Origin: Ruegeria sp. Alg231-54
GTDB lineage: Bacteria > Pseudomonadota > Alphaproteobacteria > Rhodobacterales > Rhodobacteraceae
Length of the DNA stretch: 64,000 nucleotides
Assembly (NCBI RefSeq): GCF_900143525.1
Contig: NZ_FREZ01000008.1
Span: 62,001-126,000 of the forward strand
Direction: 5' to 3'
Part shown: piece after piece, positions 54,874 to 62,891 of the stretch
Position numbering within the stretch: the stretch's first letter is position 1
Layout: each line of letters begins with the position of its first letter
Notes under the pieces: generated by a model
What the model saw: the letters and a program-made list of their open reading frames with translations, nothing else
Database searches by the model: none
What the model was told of the DNA's origin: nothing
Translations under genes and position numbers: made by a program

Positions 54874-55201
54874 CACGCGCCCGGGAATTGCGTTTGCTCT
54901 GATTTCAAGTTGCCGCGCAGAAGCTGCGGTGTATCGGCGGCCCGGTTTGCCTTGAACGCTTTGCGGTTATGTGTGCTGCCCTGGGCCAGGGGGCGAGTGA
55001 CCGTGCGTCGGGGTGGGTGACCGTGCGTCGCTTTGCCCGAAGAAGGATCGTGCATTCAGTTCAGAGCCTCCAAGACCCTAGCTGGATGCAGGAAACCTGC
55101 TATGCTTTGCCCATGCCAGAAGGGAAGGCTGCCATACAATCCTCAAAAACAAAAAGGGGAAGCAGCCAAAAAATCCCTCAAGCCAACAGGGACAGAACAA
55201 T
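54874..55201. other. 328-bp intergenic region upstream of halogenase gene
   Basis: No gene is seen. It contains the paired direct repeats at 54997-55030 and an A-rich stretch (55140-55175) just before the halogenase start. This is a long 5' region for this compact genome, and a promoter with regulatory sites is likely. Confidence 0.5.
54997..55030 (+). repeat. Two 14-bp direct repeats, 20 bp apart
   Basis: GTGACCGTGCGTCG occurs at 54997-55010 and again at 55017-55030, exactly. The 20-bp period is about two helical turns, so a regulator could bind both copies on one face of the DNA. They lie about 175 bases upstream of the halogenase start. Confidence 0.6.
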
Positions 55202-56890
55202 ATGAATAATCGTTTGCGTAAAATCACTATCGTGGGTGGTGGCACGGCGGGTTGGATGACCGCGCTGATCTTGGACATGGTGTTGTCACGCACTTCAGCC
55301 CCCAAGGATCGCCCGCGCATCTGCCTGATCGAAAGCCCCAATATCGCCACCGTTGGCGTAGGTGAGGCCACGGTGCCGCGCATGCCGGTCACGCTGCGTC
55401 AGGCGGGCATTTCCGAGCGGGATTTTTTCCGCGAGACCAATGCGTCGTTCAAGCTGGGCGTGAAGTTCTGCAATTGGAACAAGGACGCAAAGGGCAATCG
55501 CATCGACTACGTGAACCCTTTTGCCCACGGTCAGTTGTTGGAAGGATTGGAAGCCGCCGAATACTTCTTGCGCTTTGGCAATGGCGATCGGGACTTTACG
55601 CAATCCATCTCGCCGCATGACGATCTGGCCCGCCTGTGCAAGGGCGGGCGACCGCTGGGTCAGCCCGAGTTCGAGCAACGGTTTGGCTATGCATATCATC
55701 TGGACGCTGTGAAATTTGCGGGCATGCTGACCAAGGTCTGCACCAAGCGCGGGGTGGAGCACATTCAGGATGAGGTGCAGGCAGTTGAGCTGGATGAAAA
55801 GGGCAATGTCAGCCATCTGATGTTAGAGCGTAAGGGCCGCCACGACATCGAGATGGTCATAGATTGCACCGGGTTCCGCGGTTTGATCATCAACAAAGCA
55901 CTGGGTGAGCCGTTTATGGATTACTCGGATTACCTGCCCAACGACCGCGCCATGGCGTTGCAGATTGAACATCCCGACCCAGAGAAAATCGAAAGCGTCA
56001 CCCGGTCTACCGCGCTGGGTGCCGGTTGGACATGGCGGGTGCCGCTCTACAATCGTGTGGGCACGGGCTACGTTTATTCATCGGCGCATCGCACGGATGA
56101 TCAGGCGGCAGATGAATATCTCGAATGGCTAGGCGACAGCGGCAAAGGTTTGACACCGCGCGTGATCCCGATGCGCATCGGGCGCGTGCGCAATGCCTGG
56201 GTCAAGAACTGTCTGGCAATCGGTTTGTCTGGCGGGTTCATTGAACCGTTGGAAAGTACCGCAATCCATATGGTTGATCATGCGGTACGCTGGTTCGCAG
56301 AACACCTGCCTACACGCGACATCGAACCATCGCTGCGGGCAAGATATAACCGGCAAATGAACAAGATGTATGACGAGGTCCTGGATTTCATCTGTCTGCA
56401 CTATCGCCTGGGCAACCGCACGGATGATCAATATTGGATCGATGCGCGGACAGAGATGAAGATACCGGATCGTTTGGCCGAAAACCTGGAATTGTGGCAG
56501 CACCGCCTGCCCATGGAACACGATATCGAGTTCGCCACACTGTTTAATTTCCGCGTTTATCAGACGGTTCTTTTGGGCAAGCAGGTCTATGACACCGGCT
56601 ATGGGGCTGGCATCCGTGATCGTCTGCGGCCGTTGAAGAAACCGATTTGGTTCCAGTGGTGGAAGGGCGCGAAGGTGGATCTTGCGCAGATCCTCAAGGC
56701 GATGCCGGATCACAAAACACTGCTGCGCGATATCCGAGGAGAGCTGGAGCAACCCCCAGCCTTTGGTATGGCGGCTGCGATGCAACCGACCGTCGCGATG
56801 CCGGGCGAACAACTTGCACCCGTGGCAATCCAGAACATGCCGAACCTTGCCGAAATCCAAAGCGGCAAGAAGGACCTGCAACTGTTCTAG
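55202..56890 (+). CDS. Flavin-dependent tryptophan-halogenase-like protein
   Basis: This 562-residue protein belongs to the Trp_halogenase superfamily. The FAD motif is ITIVGGGTAGWMTALIL (about 8-24), the WxWxxP signature is WTWRVP (about 280), and NASFKLGVKFCNWN holds the conserved Lys region. FIEPLESTAIH near residue 345 is the second family block. Characterised members chlorinate or brominate aromatic rings with FADH2 and halide; others are amine or alkene oxidases. No partner flavin reductase or NRPS/PKS is in the window, so the substrate is open. Confidence 0.9.
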   Translation: MNNRLRKITIVGGGTAGWMTALILDMVLSRTSAPKDRPRICLIESPNIATVGVGEATVPRMPVTLRQAGISERDFFRETNASFKLGVKFCNWNKDAKGNRIDYVNPFAHGQLLEGLEAAEYFLRFGNGDRDFTQSISPHDDLARLCKGGRPLGQPEFEQRFGYAYHLDAVKFAGMLTKVCTKRGVEHIQDEVQAVELDEKGNVSHLMLERKGRHDIEMVIDCTGFRGLIINKALGEPFMDYSDYLPNDRAMALQIEHPDPEKIESVTRSTALGAGWTWRVPLYNRVGTGYVYSSAHRTDDQAADEYLEWLGDSGKGLTPRVIPMRIGRVRNAWVKNCLAIGLSGGFIEPLESTAIHMVDHAVRWFAEHLPTRDIEPSLRARYNRQMNKMYDEVLDFICLHYRLGNRTDDQYWIDARTEMKIPDRLAENLELWQHRLPMEHDIEFATLFNFRVYQTVLLGKQVYDTGYGAGIRDRLRPLKKPIWFQWWKGAKVDLAQILKAMPDHKTLLRDIRGELEQPPAFGMAAAMQPTVAMPGEQLAPVAIQNMPNLAEIQSGKKDLQLF

Positions 56891-56892
56891 AA

Positions 56893-56959
56893 GGTCCTAG
56901 CGCTCCGCGCAGCTTTGCGGTGGTGGCAGCATTGAACTGCGCTGCGCGGACCGAGGACC
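56893..56959. terminator. Long imperfect inverted repeat between convergent genes
   Basis: Arms GGTCCT (56893) and AGGACC (56954) flank inner arms CCGCGCAG (56905) and CTGCGCGG (56942), all exact complements, around a 29-base loop. The structure lies between the convergent halogenase and sulfatase stops. With no T-run it is probably a barrier or a Rho-type end. Confidence 0.45.
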
Positions 56960-56985
56960 CACTGGAGAAATGCAAAATACCTGCG

Positions 56986-58461
56986 TTAAAGCGCGGGTCC
57001 TTCACGCAGCTTTTCCTGCTCGGACGGGGTCGGCGTGTGATTGAAGACAAAGGCCGTGCGGCAGGCTTCTTCTCCGCCTAGGTCTTCGATTTTCTTGCGT
57101 TGATCGGCAAAGGCGCGGGAGTTGACCTCTTCGGGGTCGCAGATTTCGCGCAGACGGCGTTCCCCTTCGACCAGCGCAGTCTGAACCTGCGGGTCATTTA
57201 CCCGATCCAGCGCGCGGTTGGTCTGTTCTTGAGGATCGGTTGACAGGTCGAACAATTGCGGGGGCTGTCCGACATAATAGACGTATTTCCATTCGCCCCA
57301 TCGCACCATGAAACTGCCGGTTTTTGACCCACCATCGTGGTATTCGCTGAAGCCGGTTCGGTCGGGGTCGTCCGGCGCATTTGCCAACTCGATCAGAGAC
57401 AAGCCGGGTTGACCCGCGTTGCCGTCGTCGGCTTCGACGCCGCAGACGTCCCGGGCGGTTGCGGCGATATCGATCAGATTGGTACATGTGGTGACGCGTC
57501 GCCCCGACGGGATACCCGGGCCGGCCGCGATCATCGGAATTCCTGCACTGGCCTCATACATCACCTGTTTGGTCCAAAACCCCTGATCCCCCATCATGTC
57601 ACCGTGGTCCGAGACATAGATCACGACCGTATTCTCGGCCTGACCACTGTCGGACAAGGCTTTCAGGATGCGCCCCACGCAATCGTCCATCAATGAGGTC
57701 AGACCATAATAAGCCGCTTTCGCCTCACGCATTTTCTGTTCGTCGAAATAGTCCTCATAGTTGAAGAACGCGGCGATGTTGCGCAGCTCTTCATGATCGG
57801 GCAGCCCTTTGCCATACCCGACCGGCAAATCCATATGAGCTGGATCGTAAAGGTCGTACCATTCCTTGGGGCAGGTCAGGGGATAGTGTGGGCTGACCAG
57901 CGACACAAATGCTACCCAGGGTTTTCCCTGGCGGGTGGGATCGGCCAGCCAGGTCTCGGCTGCTGCGGTAATGTCCCGATCGTAATCGGTGTAGGTGCTG
58001 GGCCCGACGCCCACATCGCCCGCGAGCTCGGATGCCGAATCATAGTCTGGTGGGTTTTCGCGCAAAAGCCCAACGGCCCAGCCGACACCTCCGACCACGT
58101 GCATCGGCAAGACTTCCTGCGAGAAGCCATTGTCGTCTTCGTTGGACCTGAAATGCAGTTTTCCAATAGAGACGACTTCGCCCCCGGCATCGCGCACCTG
58201 CCGCATCCAGCTGCGCGGTTGCCCGTCATAGGGTGTTGCGCTGTCCCAGTTTCCTGTTGTGTGAACCCAGTCTCCGGTCGCAAGCGCCGCCCGTGTGGGT
58301 ACGCACATGGGTGAGGGCGTGTAGGCGGACTGAAACATCGTGCCGCGCGCGGCCAGTGCATCCAGATTGGGCGTTTTGACAATCGGATGGCCAGCGCATC
58401 CCATCGCGTCTTTGCGGTGTTCGTCTGAAATGATGACGAGAAAGTTCAGGTCTTGACGCAT
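56986..58461 (-). CDS. Sulfatase (arylsulfatase/choline-sulfatase-like)
   Basis: The protein has 491 residues from the ATG at 58461, with GGAGGA just upstream. The type I sulfatase signature is SPMCVPTRAALATG; Cys53 would be oxidised to formylglycine. FLVIISDEHRKD at the start and YVSDHGDMMGDQGFW (about 305-320) supply metal ligands. No signal peptide is seen, so it should be cytoplasmic, as in choline-sulfatase BetC. It hydrolyses sulfate esters. A formylglycine-generating enzyme is not in the window. The promoter region holds an ATGT-AATA-ACAT dyad at 58583-58594. Confidence 0.88.
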   Translation of the reverse strand: MRQDLNFLVIISDEHRKDAMGCAGHPIVKTPNLDALAARGTMFQSAYTPSPMCVPTRAALATGDWVHTTGNWDSATPYDGQPRSWMRQVRDAGGEVVSIGKLHFRSNEDDNGFSQEVLPMHVVGGVGWAVGLLRENPPDYDSASELAGDVGVGPSTYTDYDRDITAAAETWLADPTRQGKPWVAFVSLVSPHYPLTCPKEWYDLYDPAHMDLPVGYGKGLPDHEELRNIAAFFNYEDYFDEQKMREAKAAYYGLTSLMDDCVGRILKALSDSGQAENTVVIYVSDHGDMMGDQGFWTKQVMYEASAGIPMIAAGPGIPSGRRVTTCTNLIDIAATARDVCGVEADDGNAGQPGLSLIELANAPDDPDRTGFSEYHDGGSKTGSFMVRWGEWKYVYYVGQPPQLFDLSTDPQEQTNRALDRVNDPQVQTALVEGERRLREICDPEEVNSRAFADQRKKIEDLGGEEACRTAFVFNHTPTPSEQEKLREGPAL

Positions 58462-58676
58462 GAGATCCTCCGACTTTTTCAAAGCTTTGCAATTGGCGCT
58501 GACTTTGCTGTTCGAAACGCGACATTCTTCGCAGGATTCGGGAAATGCGCCTAACGAGAGCGGTTGCATTCGGATATCAATAATGTAATAACATAGCAAA
58601 ATGATCGAGCGAGCATGGCGATATCCACTGACGCCTGAAAGCCTAGGTTCGCGCGCGCCGATGAAAGGAGCGCAAA

Positions 58677-58952
58677 ATGACTGACCGCCGAAAGAACCGA
58701 AACCCGCGCAGCCGGATCAAACGCCGCCGGCGGACGGGATCGCCAATGCAGGCCTATGACGCGTTGCCTGCCGAATTGCGATTGTGGCTTGCCTCGGCTT
58801 GTTTGCCGTGGAGCCCGGCCTCGGCGCTGCGCATTTGGCATAAAGTAGGCGGCGCGCATGATCCCGATGATGCCTATTCGCAATTGAATGCGTTTGAGCA
58901 ATCCATGCTGCAACGGGACGGATGCGTCTGGGACAAGGCGCTGCGGGTGTGA
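58677..58952 (+). CDS. Small basic DUF6525-like protein
   Basis: This 91-residue protein has an AAAGGAG ribosome site. The N-terminus is strongly basic (RRKNRNPRSRIKRRRRTG). The rest contains MQAYDALPAELRLWLASACLPWSPASALRIWHK, which matches a small family common in Rhodobacteraceae. The basic tail suggests nucleic-acid binding, but no function is known. It sits upstream of the rpsA leader. Confidence 0.7.
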   Translation: MTDRRKNRNPRSRIKRRRRTGSPMQAYDALPAELRLWLASACLPWSPASALRIWHKVGGAHDPDDAYSQLNAFEQSMLQRDGCVWDKALRV

Positions 58953-59022
58953 CGGGGTTCGATGCCCTGTATATTAAGGCTTTCCTCTTGCACATGTCGG
59001 GAATTCCGCATATACGCGCGCT

Positions 59023-59098
59023 GTCAACACAAGGGCGGTCAACGTCTGGATGACGTTACTGAGCAGGGCCGGGTAACCTCGGCCCTTTGTGTTTGTTT
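59023..59098 (+). ncRNA. Putative terminated leader or small RNA upstream of rpsA
   Basis: A promoter-like TTGCAC (58988-58993) and TATACG (59011-59016) with 17 bases between them predicts a start near 59023. Downstream are a 6-bp hairpin (AACGTC / GACGTT, 59041-59057) and a terminator hairpin with a T-rich tail (59065-59098). The transcript would be about 75 bases if it stopped there, or would read through into rpsA. Confidence 0.4.
59065..59098 (+). terminator. Rho-independent terminator or attenuator in the rpsA leader
   Basis: AGGGCCG and CGGCCCT form a perfect 7-bp stem with an 8-base loop, followed by TTGTGTTTGTTT. It lies about 100 bases before the rpsA start and can either end an upstream transcript or attenuate rpsA. 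Confidence 0.65.
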
Positions 59099-59200
59099 GC
59101 TCAGCGGCGCACCGGGTCACGTCCGATGACACCATGAAACAAGACCGGCGGAGACAACCGCTCGGCCAGTAAAAACGTATGTAAAGGAAAACACTGCCAG

Positions 59201-60877
59201 ATGGCTGATACAACCATGGAGGAATTCGAAGCCCTCCTGAACGAAAGCTTCGAAATGGACACGCCCGAAGAGGGTTCTGTTGTCAAAGGCAAGGTACTGG
59301 CGATCGAAGCCGGCCAAGCCATCATCGACGTTGGCTACAAAATGGAAGGCCGCGTTGATCTGAAAGAATTCGCGAATCCCGGCGAAGCTCCTGAAATCGC
59401 TGTTGGTGACGAGGTAGAAGTCTACCTGCGCGCCGCAGAAAACGCCCGTGGCGAAGCCGTTATCTCGCGCGAGATGGCCCGCCGTGAAGAGGCATGGGAC
59501 CGTCTGGAAAAAGCATATGCCGACGACCAACGCGTCGAAGGTGCAATCTTTGGCCGCGTCAAGGGTGGCTTCACCGTCGATCTGGGTGGCGCAGTTGCGT
59601 TCCTGCCCGGTTCGCAGGTTGACGTCCGCCCCGTACGCGACGCTGGCCCGCTGATGGGCCTGAAGCAGCCGTTCCAGATTCTGAAAATGGACCGCCGTCG
59701 TGGCAACATCGTTGTTTCGCGCCGTGCAATCTTGGAAGAATCGCGTGCCGAACAGCGTGCCGAAGTCATTGGCAACTTGACCGAAGGTCAGACCGTCGAA
59801 GGCGTGGTCAAGAACATCACCGAATACGGTGCGTTTGTTGACCTGGGCGGCGTTGATGGCCTGCTGCACGTCACCGACATGGCATGGCGTCGTGTGAATC
59901 ACCCGTCCGAGATCCTGACGATCGGCGAAACCATTAAGGTTCAGGTCATCAAGATCAACAAAGAGACCCACCGCATCAGCTTGGGCATGAAGCAGCTGCA
60001 GGAAGATCCATGGGATCTGGTTGCTGCCAAGTATCCGCTGAGCTCGGTCCATCAGGGTCGCGTCACCAACATCACCGACTACGGCGCGTTCGTCGAGCTG
60101 GAAGCCGGTGTCGAAGGTCTGGTGCACGTGTCCGAGATGTCCTGGACCAAGAAAAACGTCCACCCCGGCAAGATCGTTTCGACCAGCCAGGAAGTCGACG
60201 TCATGGTTCTGGAAATCGACGGCGCCAAGCGTCGCGTGTCTCTGGGCCTGAAGCAGACCATGCGCAACCCGTGGGAAGTGTTTGCAGAAACACACCCCGA
60301 GGGCACCGAAGTCGAAGGCGAAGTCAAGAACATCACCGAATTTGGTCTGTTCATTGGCCTCGAAGGCGACATCGACGGCATGGTTCACCTGTCCGACCTG
60401 TCGTGGGACGAACGTGGCGAAGATGCGATCCAGAACTACCGCAAAGGCGACATGGTTTCGGCCGTTGTCTCGGAAGTTGACGTGGAAAAAGAGCGTATCT
60501 CGCTGTCGATCAAAGCCCTGGGTGGTGACAAGTTCGCAGAAGCCGTTGGCGGCGTGAAGCGCGGTTCGATCATCACTGTCGAAGTCACTGCGATCGAAGA
60601 TGGCGGCATCGAGGTGGAATACGAAGGCATGAAGTCCTTCATCCGTCGTTCCGACCTGTCGCGTGACCGTGCAGAGCAGCGCCCCGAGCGTTTCTCGGTT
60701 AACGACAAGATCGACGTCCGCGTCACCAATGTCGACAGCAAGACTCGCCGTCTGGGTCTGTCGATCAAGGCACGTGAGATCGCCGAAGAGAAAGAGGCCG
60801 TGGAACAGTACGGTTCTTCCGACTCGGGCGCATCGCTGGGCGATATCCTGGGTGCAGCGCTGAAATCCGGCGACTAA
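59201..60877 (+). CDS. rpsA: 30S ribosomal protein S1
   Basis: This 558-residue protein has six S1 RNA-binding repeats; for example [43 protein letters not shown] and [23 protein letters not shown] mark successive repeats. It unwinds and loads mRNA on the 30S subunit. It starts with ATG after AAAGGAAAA. A strong terminator follows, and ihfB is next. The long open frame on the opposite strand is a codon-bias artefact. Confidence 0.97.
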   Translation: MADTTMEEFEALLNESFEMDTPEEGSVVKGKVLAIEAGQAIIDVGYKMEGRVDLKEFANPGEAPEIAVGDEVEVYLRAAENARGEAVISREMARREEAWDRLEKAYADDQRVEGAIFGRVKGGFTVDLGGAVAFLPGSQVDVRPVRDAGPLMGLKQPFQILKMDRRRGNIVVSRRAILEESRAEQRAEVIGNLTEGQTVEGVVKNITEYGAFVDLGGVDGLLHVTDMAWRRVNHPSEILTIGETIKVQVIKINKETHRISLGMKQLQEDPWDLVAAKYPLSSVHQGRVTNITDYGAFVELEAGVEGLVHVSEMSWTKKNVHPGKIVSTSQEVDVMVLEIDGAKRRVSLGLKQTMRNPWEVFAETHPEGTEVEGEVKNITEFGLFIGLEGDIDGMVHLSDLSWDERGEDAIQNYRKGDMVSAVVSEVDVEKERISLSIKALGGDKFAEAVGGVKRGSIITVEVTAIEDGGIEVEYEGMKSFIRRSDLSRDRAEQRPERFSVNDKIDVRVTNVDSKTRRLGLSIKAREIAEEKEAVEQYGSSDSGASLGDILGAALKSGD

Positions 60878-60905
60878 GCTCAGGCTGGATTTTCAGCCGA
60901 ATTTA

Positions 60906-60936
60906 CGGCCCCGTGCAGACGCGCGGGGCCGTTTTT
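60906..60936 (+). terminator. Rho-independent terminator of rpsA
   Basis: CGGCCCCG (60906-60913) and CGGGGCCG (60924-60931) form a perfect 8-bp GC stem with a 10-base loop, followed directly by TTTTTG. Confidence 0.9.
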
Positions 60937-61092
60937 GTTGCGAATCAATATGTTCCAAAATTTGGGCTTATTACGGCCGTCGTTCACGCTTTAAGAGCGG
61001 ATTTTGCCTGAACAAGCAAAAAATCGCGCGACTTTGCTGTAAAATGAATGCTTTGCACACAGAGTTTACGTTCCCCCGATCACGGTTTTTTC

Positions 61093-61113
61093 CTATACTG
61101 TCCAGAAGTATAG
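61093..61113. promoter_or_regulatory. Inverted repeat in the ihfB leader
   Basis: CTATACT and AGTATAG pair perfectly with a 7-base spacer, 36 bases upstream of the ihfB ATG. It could be an operator or an mRNA hairpin. The left arm overlaps a possible -10 box (TATACT). Confidence 0.45.
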
Positions 61114-61148
61114 ACATGGCTAACCGGTCGCCTGGGAGGGTAACACTC

Positions 61149-61433
61149 ATGATCCGTTCAGAACTGATTCAGAAAATCGCCGACGAAAACCCGCATCTCT
61201 ATCAGCGTGATGTCGAGCGGATTGTGAATACCGTGTTCGAAGAAGTGACAGATGCCATGGCGCGTGGCGACCGTGTTGAACTGCGCGGCTTCGGTGCGTT
61301 CTCGGTCAAACAACGGGATGCGCGTGTTGGCCGCAATCCTCGTACGGGTGAGACCGTGCAGGTCGAAGAAAAATGTGTTCCATTCTTCAAAACTGGCAAG
61401 TTGCTAAGGGACCGATTGAACGGTAAAGCCTGA
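61149..61433 (+). CDS. ihfB: Integration host factor subunit beta
   Basis: The protein has 94 residues from the ATG at 61149, with GGGAGGG nine bases upstream. ATGs further upstream would add non-homologous residues. The HU/IHF fold is seen in [21 protein letters not shown], with [22 protein letters not shown] as the DNA-bending beta arm. With IHF alpha it bends DNA at specific sites. It is followed four bases later by the LapA-domain gene. Confidence 0.96.
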   Translation: MIRSELIQKIADENPHLYQRDVERIVNTVFEEVTDAMARGDRVELRGFGAFSVKQRDARVGRNPRTGETVQVEEKCVPFFKTGKLLRDRLNGKA

Positions 61434-61437
61434 CACC

Positions 61438-61791
61438 ATGATGCGTTACCTTCGATATGCTTTCCTGGCGATCCTCGGGATCGTTCTTGTGTCAATCTCG
61501 CTGGCCAATCGCCAGATGGTCGAGTTGAAACTGATGCCGGATGCCCTGGCCGAGTTGCTGGGGCTCAATTTCTCAACGTCTTTGCCATTGTTCATCGTGG
61601 TGCTGGGCGGCGTCGTGGCCGGTTTGATCATCGGCTTCCTGTGGGAATGGCTGCGCGAGCACAAACACCGCCGCGATGCCTCGACCAAGACCGGAGAAGT
61701 GCGCAAGCTTGAGCGTGAGGTCAAGAAGCTCAAGAAAAAGCAGAACGAGGGCAAGGACGACGTTCTGGCTCTGCTGGACGAAGCCAGCTAA
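61438..61791 (+). CDS. LapA-domain membrane protein
   Basis: This 117-residue protein has two hydrophobic segments (about 5-22 and 43-65) separated by a short periplasmic loop, then a charged cytoplasmic helix (REVKKLKKKQNEGKD). This is the layout of LapA (YciS-like) proteins, which act with LapB in lipopolysaccharide assembly control. LapB is not visible here. It lies between ihfB and trpF. Confidence 0.83.
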   Translation: MMRYLRYAFLAILGIVLVSISLANRQMVELKLMPDALAELLGLNFSTSLPLFIVVLGGVVAGLIIGFLWEWLREHKHRRDASTKTGEVRKLEREVKKLKKKQNEGKDDVLALLDEAS

Positions 61792-61800
61792 GGCACTTTT

Positions 61801-62442
61801 ATGACGAACGTAGCTGTTAAAATCTGCGGGCTGACCGCACCTGATCATGTGCGCGCTGCGGCTGACGCTGGCGCGCGATATGTCGGGTTTGTCTTCTTCC
61901 AAAAATCGCCACGGCATCTGGGCATTGATGAAGCCGCGTCATTGGCACAGCTGGTGCCGGCAGGCGTGGCAAAGGTTGCCCTAACCGTGAATGCGACGGA
62001 CGCTGAACTGGACCGCGTCGTCGCAAGCGTGCCCTTGGACATGTTGCAACTGCACGGCAAAGAAACACCGCAGCGTGTTTCTGAGGTTCGCGACAGGTTT
62101 GGCTTGCCGGTGATGAAAGCAATCGGCATCGCCGAGGCTGAGGATCTGAGCGCGATTGATTTGTATTCTGAAGTGGCTGATCAATTGCTGATCGACGCGA
62201 AGCCGCCGCGCACCTCCGAACTGCCGGGCGGCAATGGGCTTGCCTTTGACTGGAGATTGCTCGCAGGCCGGAAATACTGGCGAAAGCCGTGGATGCTGGC
62301 CGGGGGACTTACCCCGGACAACGTTGCCGAGGCGATCCGGATGACCGGTGCAAAACAAGTCGATGTGTCTTCGGGTGTCGAAAGCGCGCCGGGAGTTAAA
62401 GATACCCTTAAGATTTCCGAATTCGTATCCGCCACTCATTGA
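61801..62442 (+). CDS. trpF: Phosphoribosylanthranilate isomerase
   Basis: This 213-residue barrel enzyme has [22 protein letters not shown] (catalytic Cys about 8), [12 protein letters not shown] and the C-terminal [15 protein letters not shown] phosphate site. It isomerises PRA to CdRP in tryptophan synthesis. It precedes trpB, with a small gene between them. Confidence 0.96.
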   Translation: MTNVAVKICGLTAPDHVRAAADAGARYVGFVFFQKSPRHLGIDEAASLAQLVPAGVAKVALTVNATDAELDRVVASVPLDMLQLHGKETPQRVSEVRDRFGLPVMKAIGIAEAEDLSAIDLYSEVADQLLIDAKPPRTSELPGGNGLAFDWRLLAGRKYWRKPWMLAGGLTPDNVAEAIRMTGAKQVDVSSGVESAPGVKDTLKISEFVSATH

Positions 62443-62454
62443 TCTGCATGCTGA

Positions 62455-62481
62455 CCTCCCCCGTATATAACGCTGGGGAGG
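62455..62481 (+). promoter_or_regulatory. Hairpin that can cover a Shine-Dalgarno sequence
   Basis: CCTCCCC (62455-62461) pairs perfectly with GGGGAGG (62475-62481) around a 13-base loop. The right arm is the ribosome site for the gene at 62489, so the fold would block its translation. The loop holds TATATAA, which may instead be a -10 box. Confidence 0.45.
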
Positions 62482-62488
62482 AACAAAG

Positions 62489-62824
62489 ATGATTGCAGCG
62501 ATTGGTGGGGTTTCCCTGCAACATTGGTACAACTCGCCAGAGTTCTTTTGGCGGGCCGGGCAAGCGTTGAAGCAGGCGCGAGGGGATCTATTATGCGAGC
62601 ATGCGCAGATGTTCCCTCACGGTGGGCTCTACTTTTCACTCAGTGTTTGGCAAGACGCCGAGGCCATGCTGACATTTGCCCATTCGGGACCACACAGGCG
62701 CGTTCTTGAGGCATCGGACCGGTTGTCCATCACGCATGAGTTCCATCATTTCTCATGCATCGCGGTGCCGACCGAAGAACAGGCCCTGCGGATCTGGAAG
62801 CATCGATACAGGCCCGCGAAATGA
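62489..62824 (+). CDS. Small protein, possible ABM-like dimeric alpha/beta barrel fold
   Basis: This 111-residue protein starts after GGGGAGGAA. No signal peptide is seen. LYFSLSVWQDAEAMLTFAHSGPHRRVLEASDRL resembles the strand-helix unit of antibiotic-biosynthesis-monooxygenase/DUF3291-like proteins. It lies between trpF and trpB, suggesting co-transcription, but has no known tryptophan role. The match is moderate. Confidence 0.65.
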   Translation: MIAAIGGVSLQHWYNSPEFFWRAGQALKQARGDLLCEHAQMFPHGGLYFSLSVWQDAEAMLTFAHSGPHRRVLEASDRLSITHEFHHFSCIAVPTEEQALRIWKHRYRPAK

Positions 62825-62891
62825 TACGTTTTGCCATGGCAAAACCTGGCAGCACCTCCTATGAACAACGGGTACGACGAGGGAGACACCC

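Noticed and set aside
59117..60388. 423-codon open frame on the minus strand across rpsA
   Set aside because: It is the mirror of a highly biased ribosomal-protein gene; its translation has no family motif and no ribosome site, while rpsA is certain.
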